64,000 bases of DNA, taken from positions 636,625 to 700,624 of the forward strand of contig JALMQS010000082.1 in NCBI GenBank assembly GCA_024734495.1. The letters are read 5' to 3'. The notes under the pieces are model-generated. The model searched no databases. It saw only the letters and a program-made list of their open reading frames with translations, and had not been told where the DNA came from. Within the stretch, counting starts at the first letter, position 1. Every line of letters begins with the position of its first letter. Source of the DNA: Forficula auricularia (taxonomy: Eukaryota; Arthropoda; Insecta; Dermaptera; Forficulidae). Shown one piece after another: positions 59,334-64,000 of the stretch. The position numbers and the translations under genes were made by a program.

Positions 59334-59371
59334 ACGCCTGATGAAGCCAAAATAAAATTGGCGAAACGTCG
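59334..59371 (+). ncRNA. Hammerhead-ribozyme-like motif, right arm of P4
   Basis: ACGC, CTGATGA (59338-59344), spacer A, GCCAA-AATAAAA-TTGGC, GAAAC (59363-59367), GTC, GCGT. All three helices can be drawn, with stem III reduced to the C-G step. Confidence 0.62.
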
Positions 59372-59454
59372 CGTAAATCAATGACAATTTTTTTGATTTG
59401 CTACTTTCCTGTCTAAATACCTGTCAACATACTTGATTATATTAAATAATATGG

Positions 59455-60146
59455 ATGCTATGGACTTTAATTTAATAATTATTAATATATTTTTATAAAT
59501 CATTTTATTCATTTATTTCTATTTTTTTAAATAAAACGATTAAATGCATATTTTCATCATCAGTATTTTTATGTCTAAGACGGGACTTTACAATTGTTTT
59601 CAATTTTGACTTTTAGACATTGTCAAATCATGTCGAATTACAAGTTTTTAATAATTTAGATTAGAAGCCTCAGGCCTGAGAGAAACGGACAACTAACTTT
59701 AACCATAAGGGTTATAAATTTGTTAAAAAAAGCTTTTGCCATGATTCTAAGGGTACGTTCACGTTGAAGCCAAGACAAACGATGCTAGTAGCAGCAAGCA
59801 GAAGGAATTAGCAGAGACACGATAAACGATGAATTTGCTTAGTTCTTGTTGACTATGCAAGTTTTCTCTTTTATTAGGGAAATTAATATTAAGCCTCCCT
59901 TGTGGGATCAAAAAAATTAAAATTACCATGTTGCTTTTATCAAAGGTTTCTACCCTTTTTCTGGTATACCTATTATTAATTCTTTATAAAGATAATGAAA
60001 GTCTATAAACATGAGTATAAATATAGGGTAAAGAAAATTGATCAAAATCACAGCATTTTGCTCTACTAGAAGGCCTTAATACAGGGTGTTCTAAAAATTT
60101 AAGCCGGTAACAGAGGATTTGCCACTTATGACGGTCCAGAAGCTAA
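59455..60146. other. No recognisable gene
   Basis: AT-rich. No repeat family assigned. Confidence 0.4.
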
Positions 60147-60154
60147 AAAAAATC

Positions 60155-60669
60155 GGTACTTACGTATTAACGCCACCGCAGTGTAGCTGCTACAGATTTG
60201 GCGGTTTTTAAATTTCGCCAATCTACACCTAAAATTTTTGAGATAAATCATAAAATAGAATAAATCAGTTCCCCTCTGTCAAAAAACAACTTGAATAGGT
60301 TCGGTTTATGATCTAGGTTCTATTAGATAAAAAAATGCGGGTACATTAACGCCACCGCAAGGTTTGGGAACCCATTTTTTATCTAATCGAACCGAGATCA
60401 TAAACGGAACCTATTCAAGTTGTTTGAAAGGTTTGTTTGGGAACGCATTTTTTTATCTAATCGATCCGAGATCATAAACCGAACCTATAAGTTGTTTGCA
60501 AGGTTTGTTTGGGAACGCATTTTTTATCTAATCAAACCGAGATCATAAACCTATTCAAGTTGTTTTTTGACAGAGGTGAACTGATTTATCTCAAAAATTT
60601 TAGGTGTAGATTGGCGAAATTTAAAAACCACCAAATCTTTAGCTGAGGTGGCGTTAATACGTAAGTACC
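60155..60669. mobile_element. Palindromic MITE (GGTACTTACG family), copy 2
   Basis: Ends GGTACTTACGTATTAACGCC and GGCGTTAATACGTAAGTACC with perfect 8-bp duplications AAAAAATC at 60147-60154 and 60670-60677. The right part carries GGTTTGTTTGGGAACGCATT with its ATCTAATCGA-type context in near-tandem triplicate. Confidence 0.9.
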
Positions 60670-60914
60670 AAAAAATCTGATAGTTTTCAAGTTACAGGTA
60701 TTTTTATTTTAAATTGTGGGAATCGCTAACCTGCACCAAATGTTAGATGCTATGACTACAAATTTCCATATTTTATGATTCTAATTTATTTTATTTTAAA
60801 AGTTTTTATTTTGCTTATAGTAGAAGAGTTGTTGATTTATAAAGAGAAACAAAGAGAAGTTGTCCTCTGCTTAATGCAAATAAACATACACACATATATT
60901 TCAAATATATATAT

Positions 60915-61147
60915 GAGCCGTTTATTTTGAAAGTGGCCTAAGACCAATTTTGAAAAAATGAGTTGATGACAGATTTAGTTAGGCATAAATATCTTCTTTT
61001 CTAATTTATAATATAATAGCCAAAGGAGTACAATATCCTCATCAATTCGTCAAAATATATATAAATATATGTATTTATAAAAATATAAATACAAATATCT
61101 CAAAATAACAAATAATGGACTTAGGCCACTTTCAAAATAAACGGCTC
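60915..61147. mobile_element. 233-bp MITE with 28-bp perfect inverted ends
   Basis: GAGCCGTTTATTTTGAAAGT extends to GGCCTAAG, with the exact inverse at 61120-61147. Inserted in a TA-rich tract. Confidence 0.88.
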
Positions 61148-61148
61148 A

Positions 61149-61187
<39 letters not shown>

Positions 61188-61204
61188 TATTTGTATGAGA
61201 CTAT

Positions 61205-61235
61205 AGTTTTGAAGGCTTGGCCTTCATCATCAGTC
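61205..61235 (-). ncRNA. Decayed hammerhead-like motif
   Basis: Minus: CTGATGATGAAGGC-CAA-GCCTTC then AAAAC, TATAGTC. The stem is perfect, but extra bases separate it from the core and GAAAC has become AAAAC. Confidence 0.35.
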
Positions 61236-61252
61236 TCTTTTAATTATAATTA

Positions 61253-61627
61253 CAGTGAAACTCCTCAAATCCGAACCCCGGAAATCCGAAATCATGGGAA
61301 ATCCGAATGCACAAAAGAAAAACTTATTGTCATAAAACAATTATGTATATATTCTACATTATAACCTTATTTTACAAAATTAGTCGAAAAATTAACAAAG
61401 TACAGTTAGCATACCTAACAAAATGTAAATGTGTCTTCATACTTATGTCATCCAGGATTGAAAAGCAGTAAAAGTTGATTATTGAAATTCTTTAGGTTAA
61501 TCACTTTGCAAAAACAATGAAATGATATATTTCACTTAATATCAGTTATCTTCAATTGTCGAAGCTGCTTTCGGCTAATCCGAACAGGCTACAGCCACAA
61601 TTAGTTCGGATTTGAGGGGTTTCACTG
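61253..61627. mobile_element. Tigger/pogo-like MITE (375 bp)
   Basis: Ends CAGTGAAACTCCTCAAATCC and GGATTTGAGGGGTTTCACTG, with TA at 61251-61252 and 61628-61629. Repeated AATCCGAA words lie inside the ends. Confidence 0.88.
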
Positions 61628-61774
61628 TATTATTTTTCATGGGGTCAGTATCGCGAGGATATTGAAAATTTTTTGCTCTTACTCAGCCAGTTAGAATTAA
61701 AAAACTGTGTGTATGTTTATTTACATTAAAAGCAGAGGACAACCTCTTTGTTTCTCTTTATGGAAGATATTTTA

Positions 61775-62285
61775 AAAGATGGCCCTTTAATCAAGATTTC
61801 AAAATAGTACAACACTTGCAACTTATTCTTTCTTTAAAAAGAATATTTGTATTTTATTGCAAAATGACTAAACAGTTCTTTATAAAAACAATAATAAAAC
61901 GTTTACTAATAATTCAAACGATTCAAAAGAAAATAAACTGCAACGGATCGTTGCTAAACTTTATCCAAATTCATTTGAAATATTAATATGTTCTTGAGTA
62001 AAGTACTTTAAAATATAATTTTACTAAAAACTTTATTTAACCTTTTTTGTGGTCCCCAAGGTACTTAATTAGGATATTAAATTTCATCAAAATTGGTTAA
62101 GTCATTTTCAAGATATTTAGAAAAAACTAAAAAAGTACTGAAATAAAGTACTAATGTTTGTGGTCCGATATGTACCAAAAACTAATCAGCGCTTCATTTT
62201 GTTAAACTAATGGTAGGTTTTCAATTTCATTTCAATTGGTGCAACGGTGTGGAAAAAATCGTGGGCCAAAAAAACGATAACATCC
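61775..62285. other. No recognisable gene
   Basis: AT-rich. The end carries CCATACATCCATCCATACGC, probably part of the RTE-type 3' region that follows. Confidence 0.4.
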
Positions 62286-62289
62286 ATAC

Positions 62290-62530
62290 ATCCATCCATA
62301 CGCACGCACTAAATGAAAAAATCGCACTTTTTGGCCTCTCGACGAGACCCCATGTAATTTTTGGCAAAACCGTCACGTGCTAAAATTCAACCTAATTGAA
62401 TACTACAATTTGTGACTTTAATTGAGTCCATGGGTTCCGTAGTCTTTACCTGAGGACCCTTTGAAGCCACGCTTGCCCCGAGAGCGATTCCAATACTTTC
62501 TCCCATGCTTCGCATTGGATAAAGTAAAAA
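62290..62530 (+). mobile_element. RTE-type LINE 3' UTR fragment
   Basis: Matches, in inverse orientation, 33430-33660: GCACTTTTTGGCCTCTCGAC, GAGACCCCATGTA, AAAACCGTCACGTG, GGGTTCCGTAGTCTTTACCT. Ends TTGGATAAAGTAAAA. No coding part remains. Confidence 0.75.
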
Positions 62531-62836
62531 GGATATAATTTTAGTATTTAAAAATGACCTAGAGAACCTCCACAATACCTCTTCAAGGTCTTTGAAAAAA
62601 TGACATGACCCAAACCTTTGAAAATAAATCTTTTAAAAATCCAAATTTAGCATTCCTTTGGCCTATGAATAGTGATGGGTTTAATTAAAAACAAAAGCTA
62701 TCAAATAAAGTTACCCTTTTAGGAGAGACACTGACAGATAAATTTTTTGACCTAATAACCCCTAATTCTTGATTTATATCGAAATCATTAAGAGTCGTTT
62801 TCGAGAAACCGATTCTATATAAATAAATATATTATA

Positions 62837-63102
62837 ACTTATGAGGAGAATTTTCTAGGTTAAGTTTCACAAAAAGGAAATATATTAAAACAAATGTATG
62901 TTTTTTTGAGTTTGATTAGCTCGATATATATTTCGGGTTACTAGCCCATCTTCAGGAGTAACCCGAAATATATATCGAGCTAATCAAACTCAAAACATAC
63001 ATTTGTTTTAATATATTTTTGTGAAACTTAACCTAGAAAAATTCTCCTCATAAAGTTATTTATAATGTTTCACCTAGAACCGACACCTAAATCCTTAAAA
63101 AT
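62837..63102. mobile_element. 266-bp palindromic hammerhead-bearing retroposon (P2)
   Basis: 13-bp duplications TAAATATATTATA at 62824-62836 and 63103-63115. Arms from ATGAGGAGAATTTTCTAGGT to ACCTAGAAAAATTCTCCTCA. A 3' extension GTTTCACCTAGAACCGACAC follows the right arm and resembles that of P1. Confidence 0.78.
62924..62957 (-). ncRNA. Hammerhead-ribozyme-like motif at the centre of P2
   Basis: Minus: CTGAAGA, spacer T, GGG-CTAGTAA-CCC, GAAAT. CTC before and GAG after give a short stem I. Confidence 0.45.
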
Positions 63103-63129
63103 TAAATATATTATAGGTATGGTATATAT

Positions 63130-63243
63130 AAAGAATTGAAAGGTTTCAATTTTGCCAAGAGTAGCAGAGTTGTTGATTCATAAAGAGAAACAAAGAGGTT
63201 GACTTCTGCTTGATGCAAATAAACATACACATACATATATCAA

Positions 63244-63275
<32 letters not shown>

Positions 63276-63345
63276 TAAAAAAGACTGATGATGAAAGGGC
63301 AAGCCTTGAAAACTATAGTCTCAAACAAATAAATAATATATATAC
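63130..63345 (+). repeat. Hammerhead-family repeat with TA microsatellite
   Basis: GCAGAGTTGTTGATTCATAA, AACAAAGAGGTTGAC, TTCTGCTTGATGCAAATAAA, then a TA run (63237-63270), then the decayed motif CTGATGATGAAAGGGCAAGC...GAAAACTATAGTC. Confidence 0.65.
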
Positions 63346-63369
63346 ATACATCTTATTATATTAAACGAG

Positions 63370-63370
<1 letters not shown>

Positions 63371-63435
<65 letters not shown>
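63371..63435. repeat. (TA)n microsatellite
   Basis: About 32 uninterrupted TA repeats. Confidence 0.95.
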
Positions 63436-63438
<3 letters not shown>

Positions 63439-63529
63439 ATAAATAATTGGTATTTTAATTTTATATCCCACAATAAGATTATTACAATTATAATTATATA
63501 TATTAAAAATTGGCCATATATATATATAT

Positions 63530-63775
63530 AGTACCTGGCCACCGAGCGATGTTCGGTAACTTTTTGTTTCAGTTAATAACTATATATTAATCCCCGAAAC
63601 CCCCTCGCCCCCGGACCCCCACCTCCTGCACCCTCTAACCCTACCCCACCCACACCTACACCTGCACCCCGGAAACCCCGTACCTCCCCCGGACCCTCCA
63701 TCACTGCAACCCACCTCTTGCACCCTCCAACCCTACCCCCACCCCCGCCCACGCACCCAGTTTTTGCATCTCTAG
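63530..63775 (-). mobile_element. G-rich element with terminal hairpin, copy 3
   Basis: On minus: G-rich tract (63775 down to 63593), then AACTGAAACAAAAAGTTACC, hairpin CCGAACATCGCTCGG-type and CCAGGTACTATA. Same order as 17700-18040 and 41397-41567. Confidence 0.55.
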
Positions 63776-64000
63776 CCTTCAATGGCCCACAGATTATCTA
63801 TATACCTATAGGTATATAAATAAATACGGTATAATTATTTTTTTTTTAATTAAATATCAATTTTTGAGTTCATCAATTAAATTGTCAAATTAATATTTCT
63901 GGGATTTAAAACTCGATTTTTAATCAATAAAATTGGCCAATTTTTAATATATATAATTATAATTGTAATAATCTTATTGTGGGATATAAAATTAAAATAC

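Larger units (their letters stand above)
58546..59450. repeat. Large palindrome with mirrored hammerhead-like motifs (P4)
   Basis: Arms of about 215 bp (58546-58765 and 59218-59450) include GACAGGAAAGTAGCAAATCA and its near inverse, and GAGTTTCAGAGAAATTA and its inverse. The loop is filled by a second palindrome (58815-58970) and a GC-rich insertion (58974-59216). Confidence 0.85.
60795..61770. repeat. Hammerhead-family inverted pair with two nested MITEs
   Basis: Plus box TTGTCCTCTGCTTAATGC at 60859-60876, decayed minus motif at 61205-61232, minus box GCAGAGGACAACCTCTTTGT at 61731-61750. MITEs at 60915-61147 and 61253-61627 interrupt it. Confidence 0.65.

Overview
The window is AT-rich arthropod, probably insect, nuclear DNA. 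The evidence is spliced genes with GT-AG introns, a THAP plus BESS protein, and a dense mix of mariner, Tc1, hAT, Jockey/CR1-type and RTE-type elements, tRNA-derived SINEs, MITEs and palindromic repeats. Nothing looks prokaryotic. A 746-base assembly gap lies at 48646-49391. Gene models are inferred by eye from splice signals and remembered family conservation; no search was run.

Host genes. (1) A THAP-domain gene on + (24798-31502, three coding exons, 408 aa): N-terminal C2CH zinc finger, basic linker, BESS-like motif, then an acidic tail with repeated SUMO-consensus-like motifs. (2) ARMC6 on + (39484-54072, five coding exons, 463 aa), the best-supported gene here. (3) The last two exons of a NUDT19-like CoA diphosphatase on - (56929-57964); its Nudix-box exons must lie beyond the right edge. 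(4) A candidate 77-aa secreted protein on - (15952-16253). (5) An isolated exon-like segment at 9653-9811. The three main genes share no visible pathway.

Layout. 0-24.8 kb is almost all repeats: LINE fragments, a decayed mariner between two copies of a 155-bp unit, hAT and Tc1 MITEs, a family bounded by ACCGACTTC, a SINE with perfect target duplications, and a foldback element split by two later insertions. 24.8-31.5 kb is the THAP gene with a LINE and a MITE in intron 1. 31.8-39.4 kb is repeats, including an RTE-type ORF that is open but has lost part of its catalytic motif. 39.5-54.1 kb is ARMC6, whose introns hold a Jockey-type LINE, several palindromes, RTE-type fragments and a 96-bp tandem array. 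54.3-56.1 kb is a mariner split by a probable solo LTR and a MITE. 56.9-64 kb is the NUDT19 3' end and more palindromes.

Most unusual signal. More than a dozen sites carry CTGANGA, a one-base spacer, a perfect or near-perfect hairpin and GAAAC/GAAAT, often followed by GTC, and most can pair the flanking sequences as a third helix. This is the layout of a hammerhead ribozyme with a minimal stem III. Stem II sequences differ between sites but pairing is kept. Several sites sit at or near the centre of 190-355 bp palindromes bounded by 11-13 bp target duplications. They are best read as Penelope-like or retrozyme-like retroposons, several of them palindromic.
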